Source: Azoarcus sp. (lineage in GTDB: Bacteria; Pseudomonadota; Gammaproteobacteria; Burkholderiales; Rhodocyclaceae). From it: a stretch of DNA of 45,882 nucleotides. The notes beneath the pieces are model-generated. The model did not search any database and was not told the origin of the DNA. It saw nothing but the letters and a program-made list of their open reading frames with translations. The stretch is from positions 1 to 45,882 of the forward strand of contig DYFV01000039.1 in NCBI GenBank assembly GCA_020725025.1, read 5' to 3'. Shown piece after piece: positions 15,695 through 25,270 of this stretch. The stretch's first letter is position 1. Each line of letters begins with the position of its first letter. Both the position numbers and the translations under genes were made by a program.

Positions 15695-17419
15695 ATGAGC
15701 GAACTTGCGATGGTGCTGACGGGAGCGGAAATTGTAATCAGGTGCCTTCAGGAAGAAAAGGTCGAATATGTCTTCGGCTATCCCGGCGGCGCCGTCCTGT
15801 TCATCTATGACGCTCTGTTCAACCAGGATCAGGTACGCCACGTCCTCGTTCGCCACGAGCAGGCCGCGGTGCACGCGGCGGACGGCTTCGCCCGCTCCAC
15901 GGAGAAGGTCGGCGTCGCGCTGGTGACCTCCGGCCCGGGCGCGACCAACGCGGTCACCGGCATCGCCACCGCCTACTGCGACTCCATCCCGATGGTCATC
16001 ATCAGCGGCCAGGTTCCGACCGCCGCCATCGGCCAGGACGCCTTCCAGGAAGTGGACACGGTCGGCATCACCCGCCCCTGCGTCAAGCACAACTTCCTGG
16101 TGAAGGACGTGCGGGACATCGCCCCCACCATCAAGAAGGCCTTCTACCTGGCCAAGAGCGGCCGCCCCGGCCCCGTGCTGGTCGACATCCCCAAGGACGT
16201 CACCATGCACAAGTGCGAATTCGAGTATCCGAAAGAGATCTCGATGCGCTCCTACAACCCGGTGGTCAAGGGGCACCAGGGGCAGATCCGCAAGGCCGTG
16301 CAGCTCCTGCTCGAGGCCAAGCGGCCGATGATCTACACCGGCGGCGGCGTGGTGCTGTCCGACGCCGCGGAGCAGCTCACCAAGCTCACCCGGCTCTTGG
16401 GCTTCCCGATCACCAACACCCTGATGGGCCTGGGCGGCTACCCGGCCAGCGACCGCCAGTACCTCGGCATGCCGGGCATGCACGGCACCTACGAGGCGAA
16501 CATGGCGATGCACTTCTGCGACGTGCTGCTCGCCGTCGGCGCCCGCTTCGACGACCGAGTGATCGGCAACCCGGCGCACTTCGCCGAGGAGCCGCGCAAG
16601 ATCATCCACGTGGACATCGACCCCTCCTCCATCTCCAAGCGGGTGAAGGTGGACGTGCCCATCGTCGGCGACGTGAAGGACGTGCTCGACGAGATGATCC
16701 GCCAGCTCGAGGCCGGCAGCGCCCGCCCGGACGCCGACTCGCTCGCCGGCTGGTGGCGCCAGGTGGACGAGTGGCGCCGCCGCGACTGCATGAAGTTCAA
16801 GAACTCGGACGAGATCATCAAGCCCCAGTTCGTCATCCAGAAGCTGTGGGAGGTGACCGGGGGCGACGCCTTCGTCACCTCCGACGTGGGCCAGCACCAG
16901 ATGTGGGCCGCCCAGTACTACCGCTTCGACAAGCCGCGCCGCTGGCTGAACTCCGGCGGCCTGGGGACGATGGGTGTGGGCCTGCCCTACGCCATGGGCG
17001 CGGCCCTCGCCCACCCGGGCAGCCCGGTCGCCTGCGTGACCGGCGAGGCGTCGATCCAGATGAACATCCAGGAGCTGTCCACCTGCAAGCAGTTCCGCCT
17101 GCCGATCAAGATCTGCAACCTGAACAACCGCTACCTCGGCATGGTGCGCCAGTGGCAGGAGCTCTTCCACGGCGGGCGCTACTCCGAGTCCTACATGGAC
17201 TCCCTGCCCGACTTCGCCAAGCTCGCCGAGTCCTACGGCCACGTCGGGCTGCGCGTGGAGAAACCTTCCGACGTCGAAGGCGCCCTGCGCGAGGCCTTCG
17301 CGCGCAAGAACGATCTGGTGTTCCTGGACTTCCAGGTGGACCAGACCGAGAACGTGTATCCGATGGTCCAGGGCGGCAAGGGTCTCACCGAGATGATCCT
17401 GTCGGCCGAGGACCTGTAA
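15695..17419 (+). CDS. ilvI: Acetolactate synthase, large (catalytic) subunit
   Basis: A 574-residue ThDP-dependent enzyme that joins two pyruvates, or pyruvate and 2-oxobutyrate, in the first common step of valine, leucine and isoleucine synthesis. The N-terminal ThDP domain has YVFGYPGGAVL and the catalytic Glu in VRHEQAAVH. A central FAD-type domain follows, then the C-terminal ThDP motif. There the usual GDGS reads GEAS, followed by LNNRYLG. The start at 15695 is chosen because it gives a short leader after the promoter; the ATG at 15710 (MVLTGAEIVI) aligns slightly better with E. coli IlvI and is also possible. The small subunit follows after 145 bases. Confidence 0.97.
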   Translation: MSELAMVLTGAEIVIRCLQEEKVEYVFGYPGGAVLFIYDALFNQDQVRHVLVRHEQAAVHAADGFARSTEKVGVALVTSGPGATNAVTGIATAYCDSIPMVIISGQVPTAAIGQDAFQEVDTVGITRPCVKHNFLVKDVRDIAPTIKKAFYLAKSGRPGPVLVDIPKDVTMHKCEFEYPKEISMRSYNPVVKGHQGQIRKAVQLLLEAKRPMIYTGGGVVLSDAAEQLTKLTRLLGFPITNTLMGLGGYPASDRQYLGMPGMHGTYEANMAMHFCDVLLAVGARFDDRVIGNPAHFAEEPRKIIHVDIDPSSISKRVKVDVPIVGDVKDVLDEMIRQLEAGSARPDADSLAGWWRQVDEWRRRDCMKFKNSDEIIKPQFVIQKLWEVTGGDAFVTSDVGQHQMWAAQYYRFDKPRRWLNSGGLGTMGVGLPYAMGAALAHPGSPVACVTGEASIQMNIQELSTCKQFRLPIKICNLNNRYLGMVRQWQELFHGGRYSESYMDSLPDFAKLAESYGHVGLRVEKPSDVEGALREAFARKNDLVFLDFQVDQTENVYPMVQGGKGLTEMILSAEDL

Positions 17420-17564
17420 CACCTGCGTCACTCGCGGGGCGCGGCGTGACCCTCGCCGCGTCGCGCGGCGGGCGCTTACCGGCGCCCGTCGCCGCGGATG
17501 CCGGCCCCCGGCAGTCCGAGTCCGCGGGTCCGCGGTTCAACCGTCGACCTCGAAAGAGCACAAC

Positions 17565-18056
17565 ATGAGACACGTCATCTCCCTCTTGATCGAGAACGAA
17601 TCGGGCGCGCTGTCGCGCGTGTCCGGCCTGTTCTCCGCGCGCGGCTACAACATCGAGTCGCTCACCGTGGCGCCCACCGAGGACGCCTCGATGTCGCGCA
17701 TGACCATCGTCACCACCGGCTCGGACGACATCATCGAGCAGATCACCAAGCAGCTGAACAAGCTGGTGGAGGTCGTGAAGGTGGTGGACATCTCCGAAGC
17801 CGCCCACATCGAGCGCGAGCTGATGCTCGCCAAGGTCCGCGCCACCGGCAAGGACCGGGAGGAGATGAAGCGCATGGCCGACATCTTCCGCGCGCGCATC
17901 ATCGACGTGACCGACGTCTCCTACGTCATCGAGCTCACCGGCGACCAGTCCAAGCTCGACGCCTTCATCGGCGCGATCGATCCGGCGCTGGTGCTGGAGA
18001 CGGTCCGCTCGGGCGTGTGCGGCGTCGGCCGCGGCGACCGCATCCTGAAAGTCTGA
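17565..18056 (+). CDS. ilvH: Acetolactate synthase, small regulatory subunit
   Basis: A 163-residue subunit. The N-terminal ACT domain (about 1-76: RHVISLLIENESGALSRVSG, ARGYNIESLTVAPTED) binds valine for feedback inhibition of IlvI. A C-terminal domain (about 80-163) completes the normal family length. The 145-base gap after ilvI is GC-rich and holds a 7-bp hairpin (CGGGCGC 17469-17475 with GCGCCCG 17482-17488) without a T-run, so read-through from ilvI is likely. ilvC follows after 60 bases. Confidence 0.97.
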   Translation: MRHVISLLIENESGALSRVSGLFSARGYNIESLTVAPTEDASMSRMTIVTTGSDDIIEQITKQLNKLVEVVKVVDISEAAHIERELMLAKVRATGKDREEMKRMADIFRARIIDVTDVSYVIELTGDQSKLDAFIGAIDPALVLETVRSGVCGVGRGDRILKV

Positions 18057-18116
18057 CGGCCGGGGCCCTCCCCGATCCCTGAACCCCTAGTGCCACCGCA
18101 ACAAACCGAGGAAACC

Positions 18117-19133
<1,017 letters not shown>

Positions 19134-19145
19134 TCTCAAGAGGGG

Positions 19146-19291
19146 CTAGGGACTAGGGACCAGGGACCAGGGGCCAGGGAAAGCGGAAACGCTGCGCCCT
19201 CCCCGGCCCCTGCCCTTCCCCCTGCCTCCCTCTCCTGCTCCGGCTCCGGAGCAACCACCCCTCTAGCCCCTAATCCCTCGCCCCTAGTCCC
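19146..19291. repeat. Inverted arrays of a 7-bp G-tract repeat between ilvC and psd
   Basis: Five tandem heptamers of pattern CYAGGGR lie at 19146-19180 (CTAGGGA twice, then CCAGGGA, CCAGGGG, CCAGGGA). Four heptamers of the complementary pattern (TAGCCCC, TAATCCC, TCGCCCC, TAGTCCC) lie at 19264-19291. The 83 bases between are pyrimidine-rich. The two arrays could pair as a long imperfect stem in RNA or DNA, and the G-runs could form a quadruplex. The second array ends two bases before the psd ATG, so psd has no purine-rich ribosome site. Confidence 0.8.
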
Positions 19292-19293
19292 TG

Positions 19294-19938
19294 ATGTCCA
19301 ACTACCCCCATCCCATCCTCGCCCGCGAAGGCTGGCCCTTCATCGCGATCGCGCTCGCTCTGGCGCTGGTGGTCACCGGCGCGGCCGGTCTGGGCTGGGC
19401 GCTGCCGTTCTGGCTGCTCTTCGTTTTCGTGGTGCAGTTCTTCCGCGATCCGCCGCGCCACATCCCGCAGGCGCCCAAGGCAGTGCTCGCGCCGGCCGAC
19501 GGGCGCATCGTCGCCATCGAGCCCACCCGCGACCCCTACCTGAACCGCGACTGCATGAAGATCAGCGTGTTCATGAACGTCTTCAACGTGCACTCCAACC
19601 GTAGCCCGGTGGACGGCGAGGTGGTGCAGCGCTGGTACAACGCCGGCAGCTTCCTGAACGCCGCGCTCGACAAGGCTTCGGTCGAGAACGAGCGCAACGC
19701 CCTGCATCTGCGCACCCAGGACGGCCAGGACGTCACCTGCGTGCAGGTGGCCGGCCTCGTCGCACGCCGCATCCTGTGCTACGTGGAAGCCGGCGCGAAG
19801 CTCGCCCGCGGCCAGCGCTACGGCTTCATCCGCTTCGGCTCCCGGGTCGACGTGTACCTTCCTCCGGGTACCCGCGCGCGGGTGACCATCGGCGACAAGG
19901 TATCCGCTTCCAGCACGGTGCTGGCCGAGCTGCCCTGA
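19294..19938 (+). CDS. psd: Phosphatidylserine decarboxylase proenzyme (short, type II)
   Basis: A 214-residue proenzyme that converts phosphatidylserine to phosphatidylethanolamine at the inner membrane. It starts [16 protein letters not shown], the usual N-terminus of the short form. A hydrophobic segment lies at about 17-50. The self-cleavage site that yields the pyruvoyl group is the Gly-Ser of [11 protein letters not shown], near residue 188. No ribosome site is visible: the bases before the ATG belong to a pyrimidine-rich heptad repeat. pssA follows 75 bases on and supplies its substrate. Confidence 0.96.
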   Translation: MSNYPHPILAREGWPFIAIALALALVVTGAAGLGWALPFWLLFVFVVQFFRDPPRHIPQAPKAVLAPADGRIVAIEPTRDPYLNRDCMKISVFMNVFNVHSNRSPVDGEVVQRWYNAGSFLNAALDKASVENERNALHLRTQDGQDVTCVQVAGLVARRILCYVEAGAKLARGQRYGFIRFGSRVDVYLPPGTRARVTIGDKVSASSTVLAELP

Positions 19939-20013
19939 TGCGGGGCGGTTAACCCCGCCCCCGCGCCGCTGCGCTAGAATGGCCCGCTACCGAAGAACCA
20001 CGCGCCTCCAGCA

Positions 20014-20814
20014 ATGGCGGAACAGCCTCGTCCCATGCCCCTGATCTCCCTGGAAAAGCGTCGCCGCGGCATCTACATCCTGCCCAACCTCTTCACCACC
20101 GCGGCGCTCTTCGCCGGCTTCTACGCCATCGTGCAGGCGATGAACCAGCGCTACGAGTTCGCCGCCGTGGCGATCTTCATCGCGATGGTGCTCGACGGGC
20201 TGGACGGCCGCGTGGCACGCCTCACCCACACCCAGAGCGCCTTCGGTGCCGAGTACGACTCGCTCTCCGACATGGTGTCCTTCGGCGCAGCGCCCGCGCT
20301 GGTGATGTACGAGTGGGCACTGCGCGACCTGGGCAAGCTCGGGTGGATCGCCGCCTTCATCTACTGCGCGGGCGCCGCGCTGCGGCTGGCGCGCTTCAAC
20401 ACCAACATCGACGTGGTCGACAAGCGCTACTTCCAGGGCCTGCCGAGCCCGGCCGCGGCGGCGCTCATCGCCGGCATGGTATGGGTGGTGATCGACAACG
20501 GCCTCACCGGCGACGACGTGAGCTGGCTCGCCTGCTTCCTCACCATCTTCGCCGGCGTCTCCATGGTGAGCAACGTGCTGTTCTGGAGCGGCAAGGACAT
20601 CAACCTGCGCCGCAGCGTGCCCTTCATCGTGGTGATCGCCCTGGTGATGGCTTTCGCCCTGGTGTCCACCTACCCGCCCGGCGTCCTCTTCGCGCTCTTC
20701 CTCGCTTATGCCGCGTCGGGCTACGTGATGTGGATCTGGCGCTGGCACAAGCGGCGCGAGCGCGCCGCGGCGCCGCAGGAGGCGCGCAGCGAACCGGGCG
20801 AGCTCGGGGAGTGA
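20014..20814 (+). CDS. pssA: CDP-diacylglycerol--serine O-phosphatidyltransferase
   Basis: A 266-residue integral membrane enzyme that makes phosphatidylserine from CDP-diacylglycerol and serine, the substrate for Psd. The CDP-alcohol phosphotransferase motif D-G-x2-D-G-x2-A-R-x8-G-x3-D-x3-D is complete (DGLDGRVARL, then GAEYDSLSD). Several helices follow. ATG codons at 20014 and 20035 are both possible; the second gives MPLISLEKRRRGIYILPN. A TAGAAT hexamer at 19975-19980 and a GC-rich hairpin near 19941-19960 lie in the short gap after psd. In many betaproteobacteria leuA comes next; here about 9.6 kb of other genes intervene. Confidence 0.96.
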   Translation: MAEQPRPMPLISLEKRRRGIYILPNLFTTAALFAGFYAIVQAMNQRYEFAAVAIFIAMVLDGLDGRVARLTHTQSAFGAEYDSLSDMVSFGAAPALVMYEWALRDLGKLGWIAAFIYCAGAALRLARFNTNIDVVDKRYFQGLPSPAAAALIAGMVWVVIDNGLTGDDVSWLACFLTIFAGVSMVSNVLFWSGKDINLRRSVPFIVVIALVMAFALVSTYPPGVLFALFLAYAASGYVMWIWRWHKRRERAAAPQEARSEPGELGE

Positions 20815-20904
20815 TCGCGCACTGAGGCCACGCGTCCCGCGCCGGCCGCAGCGTCTCACAACATCGGCATTTCGGCGTATCCTCTCGGCCGGGAGGAAAA
20901 TCGC

Positions 20905-21576
20905 ATGCGATTACTGGTCGTCGAGGACAACCGCGACATCCTGGCGAACCTGGTCGAGTACCTGGAACTGGCCGGCTTTCAGGTCGATTGCGCCGAGGAC
21001 GGCCTCACGGGGCTGCATCTGGCGGCCACGGTCGATTACGACCTGATCGTCCTCGACGTGATGCTCCCCGGCATCGACGGCTACACGCTGTGCGAGCGCC
21101 TGCGCGAGATCATGCGCAGCGACACCCCAATCATCATGCTGACTGCGCGCGACGCGCTGAGCGATCGCCTCCAGGGTTTCCGGCTGGGTGCGGACGACTA
21201 TCTCACCAAGCCGTTTTCCCTCGCCGAGCTCGTCGCGCGCATCGAGGCGGTGCTCAAGCGCACCCGCGGCGGCGGACGGCGTGTGCTCGCCGTCGGCGAC
21301 CTGCGCTACGACCTCGAAACGCTCGAGGTGCGCCGCGGCGAGCAGGAGGTGCACGTCGGGCCGATCGGATTGAAGCTGCTCACCGTCCTCATGCAGAGAA
21401 GCCCGGGCGTGGTGCGGCGCGAGACGCTCGAGAACGCGCTTTGGGGCGACTCCCCGCCCGATAGCGACAGCCTGCGCAGCCACATCCACAGCCTGCGGCA
21501 GCAGATCGACAAACCGTTCGCGAGGCCGCTGCTGCACACCGTCCATGGCATCGGCTATCGCCTGAGCGAGGTCTGA
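20905..21576 (+). CDS. OmpR/PhoB-type response regulator (ColR-like)
   Basis: A 223-residue regulator. The receiver domain (1-118) has acidic E7/D8, phospho-acceptor Asp51 in VLDVMLPG and Lys102 in LTKPF. A winged-helix DNA-binding domain follows (about 130-223, ending HTVHGIGYRLSEV). A strong ribosome site (GGGAGGA at 20890-20896) fixes the start. The stop and the kinase start share one base (TGATG). The next genes are a kinase, a methyltransferase and an InaA-type kinase, the same order as around colRS in Pseudomonas. That points to envelope and metal-stress control. Identity as ColR rests mainly on gene order. Confidence 0.9.
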   Translation: MRLLVVEDNRDILANLVEYLELAGFQVDCAEDGLTGLHLAATVDYDLIVLDVMLPGIDGYTLCERLREIMRSDTPIIMLTARDALSDRLQGFRLGADDYLTKPFSLAELVARIEAVLKRTRGGGRRVLAVGDLRYDLETLEVRRGEQEVHVGPIGLKLLTVLMQRSPGVVRRETLENALWGDSPPDSDSLRSHIHSLRQQIDKPFARPLLHTVHGIGYRLSEV

Positions 21577-22844
21577 TGCGCAGGCCCAGTCTCGCCGCGC
21601 GCATCGTCATCACCTTCGTGCTGACGACCGCGGTGGTCGCCGGCGCCTTCTCGCTTTCGCTGCATTTCGCGATCGACTATGTCGAGGTGCGGCTAGTCAC
21701 GGGGTCCATGAACCGGCACATGGATTTCATCCTCGACGAACTGGCCGACGGCGTGCCGCCGCGGCTCGGTCCGGATCTGCAGCTTCACGTCGCAGCGGTG
21801 GACGCGCCCGCCGCCCTCCCCTCCTGGCTGGCCCGGCTGCCCGAGGGGCTCCATGAGGAAGTGCGCGAGGACGAGGCCTACCACGTGCTCGTGCGCGACC
21901 ATGACGGCCAGCGCTACGTGCTGGTGCTCGACCAGCAGGAGTTCGAGCAGCGCGAAAATCTGATGCAGCAGGTCGTCGGCATGGGCTTCCTGTTGTCGCT
22001 GGCGCTGGCCTGGGCGCTCGGCCGGACGGTCGCCCGCACCGCCATCGCGCCCGTGGTGCGGCTTTCCGCCCAGGTGCGCGAGCGCGATCAGTTGCTCCCG
22101 CTGGCCCCTCCGCTTGCTCCCGACTACGCCGACGACGAGGTGGGCAAGCTCGCGGCGGCCTTCGATGCCACCCTGGACCGGCTGCGCCAGGCACTGCGAC
22201 GGGAGCAGATGTTCACCAGCGACGTGAGCCACGAGCTGCGCACACCGCTGATGGTGATCGCAAGCTCGTGCGAGCTCATGCTGGCCCGCCGGGACGCCGA
22301 TCCGGCCGGCCGCGCGCAGGTCGAGCGCATCGCCCGCGCCTGCTCGGAGATGCAGGAGCTGGTCGAGACCTTCCTCGGGCTCGCGCGCGCCTCCCAGGCG
22401 GCCGAGCAAAGGGTCGCGGCGACCTCCCTCGTCCATGCGGCCGAGGAGCAGCTGCGGCGTTGGCAGCCCGAGGCGGACCGGCGCGGTCTGGCGCTCTCCC
22501 TCGCGGTCGAGGGCGAGGACGAGGGGAGCTATCCGGCCGCCCTGCTGCGCGCCGTCATGTCGAATCTCCTGCGCAACGCGGTGCACTATACCGACCGCGG
22601 CTTCGTCCGCCTGGTGCTGCGCACCGGCGGCTTCAGCGTGGTGGACTCGGGCGTCGGAATCCCGAGTGACCAGCGCAGCCGCGTGTTCGAGCCCTTCGCC
22701 CGGGGCGATGCGAGCCGCGGCGACGGCAGCGGCATCGGCCTGTCGCTGGTGCAACGCATCTGCGAGCGTCAGGGATGGAAGGTCGAGCTCGACGAACGGG
22801 CCGGCGGCGGCTGCATTTTCCGGGTGAGCCTGCAGCGCGCGTAG
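21576..22844 (+). CDS. Sensor histidine kinase (ColS-like) with periplasmic ExxE motif
   Basis: A 422-residue inner-membrane kinase. Helix 1 is at about 9-32, the periplasmic sensor at about 33-130, helix 2 at about 133-150, and a HAMP-like linker follows. The DHp box SHELRTPL has His219, and a HATPase_c domain completes the protein (N box LLRNAVHYT, G boxes DSGVGIP and GSGIGLSL). The sensor contains E95-V-R-E98 within HEEVREDEAYHVLV. ColS of Pseudomonas uses an ExxE motif to bind Fe3+ or Zn2+, so metal sensing is a reasonable inference. It overlaps the regulator gene by one base. Confidence 0.9.
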   Translation: MRRPSLAARIVITFVLTTAVVAGAFSLSLHFAIDYVEVRLVTGSMNRHMDFILDELADGVPPRLGPDLQLHVAAVDAPAALPSWLARLPEGLHEEVREDEAYHVLVRDHDGQRYVLVLDQQEFEQRENLMQQVVGMGFLLSLALAWALGRTVARTAIAPVVRLSAQVRERDQLLPLAPPLAPDYADDEVGKLAAAFDATLDRLRQALRREQMFTSDVSHELRTPLMVIASSCELMLARRDADPAGRAQVERIARACSEMQELVETFLGLARASQAAEQRVAATSLVHAAEEQLRRWQPEADRRGLALSLAVEGEDEGSYPAALLRAVMSNLLRNAVHYTDRGFVRLVLRTGGFSVVDSGVGIPSDQRSRVFEPFARGDASRGDGSGIGLSLVQRICERQGWKVELDERAGGGCIFRVSLQRA

Positions 22845-22954
22845 CCGCGGCGGTGACGCCCCCGCGCCTCATCACGTTTTCTTGACGCGGACACGACATC
22901 CGCATCACATGCCGCCGAGCACGATACGGGCCTCCCCACCCACTGGAGCCCCGG

Positions 22955-23650
22955 ATGGCCGATTCCACCACACGACACGTCAGCCTGCCCTTCTCGGACA
23001 AGTACGACCGGCAGCAGGCCATCGCCTACCTGGAGAAGCACCGCAGCGGCCCGTCGCGGCGCCTGTCGCACTGGCGCGACGAGCAACTCGCCCGCAAGGC
23101 GCTTGCCCTCGCGGGCCACCCCACCCTGGTGCTGGACCTGCCCTGCGGCGCGGGCCGCTTCTGGCCGATCCTCGCCGAGCAGTCGAACCGCGTCATCATC
23201 GGTGCCGACAACTCGCCGAACATGCTGGAGGTGGCGAGCGCGGCCCATCCCCCAAAGCTGCTCGCGCGGGTGCGCACGCTGCAGACCTCCGCCTTCGCCA
23301 TCGACCTCCCGGATCGCTGTGTCGACAGCGTGTTCTGCATGCGCCTGCTGCATCACATAGGGGCCGCGGAGCATCGCCTGACGATGCTGCGCGAGTTCCA
23401 TCGCGTCACCCGCGACACGGTCATCGTTTCGCTATGGGTCGACGGCAACTACAAGGCCTGGAAGCGCGCCCGGCTCGAACGCGACACCGCCCGCCGGAAA
23501 CACCGCGCCTTCCAGAACCGCTTCGTCGTCCCGGCGAGGACCGCCGAGGCGGAATTCCGCGCCAGCGGCTTCGACATCCTCGGCCACTACGACTTCCTGC
23601 CGCTCTACGCCATGTGGCGGGTCTACGTCCTGCGCAGGGCGGAAGCATGA
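22955..23650 (+). CDS. Class I SAM-dependent methyltransferase
   Basis: A 231-residue protein with a Rossmann methyltransferase core. Motif I is LDLPCGAGRFWP (about residues 62-73), then the acidic end of strand 2 in GADNSPNML, and motif IV near FCMRLLHHI. Its substrate is unknown. Its position after a ColS-like kinase and directly before an InaA-type kinase (ATGA overlap) suggests a role in lipopolysaccharide or envelope modification, as proposed for the same gene pair in Pseudomonas. The 110-bp gap upstream holds TTGACG at 22882-22887 beside a CACGTTTTC stretch, perhaps a separate promoter or regulator site. Confidence 0.88.
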   Translation: MADSTTRHVSLPFSDKYDRQQAIAYLEKHRSGPSRRLSHWRDEQLARKALALAGHPTLVLDLPCGAGRFWPILAEQSNRVIIGADNSPNMLEVASAAHPPKLLARVRTLQTSAFAIDLPDRCVDSVFCMRLLHHIGAAEHRLTMLREFHRVTRDTVIVSLWVDGNYKAWKRARLERDTARRKHRAFQNRFVVPARTAEAEFRASGFDILGHYDFLPLYAMWRVYVLRRAEA

Positions 23651-24339
23651 GCAGCGTCAGCATCGTCCAGGGAGGGTGGCCCCCGGGGACACCCGAAGGC
23701 GACTTCGCTTACTGGTGGCGGCTCGCCGGAGAATGGGTGGAACCCCCCAACGAGCGGCGCAACGGCTGGAGCGGGATGCTGCGCACCCGCCACGAAGGTC
23801 GTACGGTGTACGTCAAGCGCCAGCGCAACCACCTCTGCCGCAGCCTGCGCCACCCGTTCGGCTGGCCCACCGCGAGCCGTGAGTGGTACTTCCTGTACAC
23901 CCTGCGGGCGCTCGGCGTGCGCGTCCCGGCGCCGCTCTTCCATGCCACGCGGCAGGGCGACGGCGCGGTGGAGTCGCTCCTCGTCACCGAGGAGCTCACC
24001 GGCTTCGCGCCGCTCTCCGCCCAGCACGAGCTATCGGCCGACCGGCGCCGCCGTCTTGCGGTGCAGGTCGGCGCCGCCCTCGCGCCCATGCACCGCGCCC
24101 GCCTCCAGCACAGCTGCCTCTACGACAAGCACATCATGGTGCGCTGGTCGGACGATGGGGCGGAGATCGCCCTGCTCGACCTGGAGAAGATGCGGCGGCG
24201 CCTCAGCCGGCGTGCCGCGGCGAGGCACGACCTGGACCAGCTGTGCCGTCATCAGCGGCTTTGGCCGCAGGACGAGTGGCACCTGCTCGTCGCCAGTCAT
24301 GCCGCCGGGCTGGCGGACATCGGCCCTCACCGCGGCTGA
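23647..24339 (+). CDS. inaA: InaA/Kdo-type lipopolysaccharide kinase-like protein
   Basis: A 230-residue small kinase-fold protein. Seen: the ATP-binding Lys57 in VYVKRQ, a Glu in SREWYFLY (about 79), a catalytic-loop sequence HSCLYDKHIMV (155-165, resembling HxDLYxxH of LPS kinases) and a metal-binding DLE at 178-180. Relatives phosphorylate heptose or Kdo in the LPS core or are of unknown function (InaA). The catalytic-loop Asp of classic kinases is replaced by Cys157 in HSC, with Asp160 nearby. The start overlaps the methyltransferase stop. The uppP stop lies 12 bases beyond, convergent. Confidence 0.85.
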   Translation: MSSVSIVQGGWPPGTPEGDFAYWWRLAGEWVEPPNERRNGWSGMLRTRHEGRTVYVKRQRNHLCRSLRHPFGWPTASREWYFLYTLRALGVRVPAPLFHATRQGDGAVESLLVTEELTGFAPLSAQHELSADRRRRLAVQVGAALAPMHRARLQHSCLYDKHIMVRWSDDGAEIALLDLEKMRRRLSRRAAARHDLDQLCRHQRLWPQDEWHLLVASHAAGLADIGPHRG

Positions 24340-24351
24340 GGGGCGCTCGCG

Positions 24352-25176
24352 TCAGGGCTCGCTCCACGCCACCAGGTCCAGTTGCCAGGTGACCAGCACG
24401 AGGAGCCCGAACACGATCCGGTACCAGGCGAAAACGATGAAGGTGTGGTTGGAGATGAAGCGGATGAAGGCCTTCACCGCGACCATCGCGGCGAAGAAGG
24501 ACGCCACGAAGCCCACCGCGAACACCGGCAGGTCGCCCATGTCGAGCAGCGCCCGGTTCTTGTAGAGATCGTAGGCGGTCGCGGCGAACATGGTCGGGAT
24601 GGCGAGGAAGAAGGAGAACTCCGCCGCCGCCTTGCGCGACAGGCCGAACACCAGCCCGCCCATGATGGTCGCCCCCGAGCGCGAGGTGCCGGGAATCATC
24701 GCCAGCGCCTGGGCGAAGCCCACCTTCAGCGCGTCGGGCCAGCGCATCTCGTCCACCGACGGGATGTGCGGGTGATAGGCGCGCTTTTCCAGGTAAAGGA
24801 TGACGATGCCACCCACCACCAGGGCGGTCGCCACCGTGAGCGGATTGAAGAGCACCGACTTGATCGTGGAGTGGAACATCAACCCGAGCACGGCCGCGGG
24901 CAGGAAACCCACGAAGAGCAGCGCGACGAAGCGCTGAGACGCCCGATCGCTCGCGAGCCCCGCGGCCACCCGGGTGAGCCGTTCGCGGTAGTCCCAGCAC
25001 ACCGCGAGGATGGCCGCCAGCTGGATGACGATCTTGAATACCTTGCTGGTCTCGTCGTTGTAGCCCACCAAGTCTCCCACGATGATGAGGTGGCCGGTCG
25101 AGGAGATGGGCAGGAACTCGGTGAGCCCTTCGACGATGCCGAGCAGGAGGGCGATGAGGAGGAGGGAGACATCCAT
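24352..25176 (-). CDS. uppP: Undecaprenyl-diphosphatase
   Basis: A 274-residue integral membrane enzyme (BacA family). It dephosphorylates undecaprenyl pyrophosphate to recycle the carrier for peptidoglycan and O-antigen synthesis, and its overproduction gives bacitracin resistance. Both active-site motifs are present: [14 protein letters not shown] near the N-terminus and [10 protein letters not shown] in the middle. About eight helices fit the family. The start [17 protein letters not shown] is typical. It is a single gene, convergent with the InaA gene. Confidence 0.97.
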   Translation of the reverse strand: MDVSLLLIALLLGIVEGLTEFLPISSTGHLIIVGDLVGYNDETSKVFKIVIQLAAILAVCWDYRERLTRVAAGLASDRASQRFVALLFVGFLPAAVLGLMFHSTIKSVLFNPLTVATALVVGGIVILYLEKRAYHPHIPSVDEMRWPDALKVGFAQALAMIPGTSRSGATIMGGLVFGLSRKAAAEFSFFLAIPTMFAATAYDLYKNRALLDMGDLPVFAVGFVASFFAAMVAVKAFIRFISNHTFIVFAWYRIVFGLLVLVTWQLDLVAWSEP

Positions 25177-25270
25177 GCGGAGTCGGTCCGGGGCCTGAAG
25201 ACGAAAAGCCGCGATTATACCGGCGGGTTGGTGCGGCGCCGTGTACCGGATTACGACGGCGGTCGGATGC

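Noticed and set aside
17041..17060. GEAS in place of GDGS in the ThDP motif of IlvI as an inactivating change
   Set aside because: The third position of this motif tolerates Gly, Ser or Ala, and Glu for Asp can still bind the metal. The rest of the enzyme is intact, so it is noted only as a variant.
15599..17431. A 610-codon minus-strand open frame opposite ilvI
   Set aside because: The plus strand codes for a full acetolactate synthase; the opposite frame is a codon-bias artefact.
17469..17488. Hairpin between ilvI and ilvH as a terminator
   Set aside because: The 7-bp GC stem has no T-run, and the two subunits are expected to be co-expressed.
19146..19291. Heptad arrays as a CRISPR or minisatellite array
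   Set aside because: Units are only 7 bp, without spacers, and the second array is in inverted orientation. It is better described as a short intergenic repeat.
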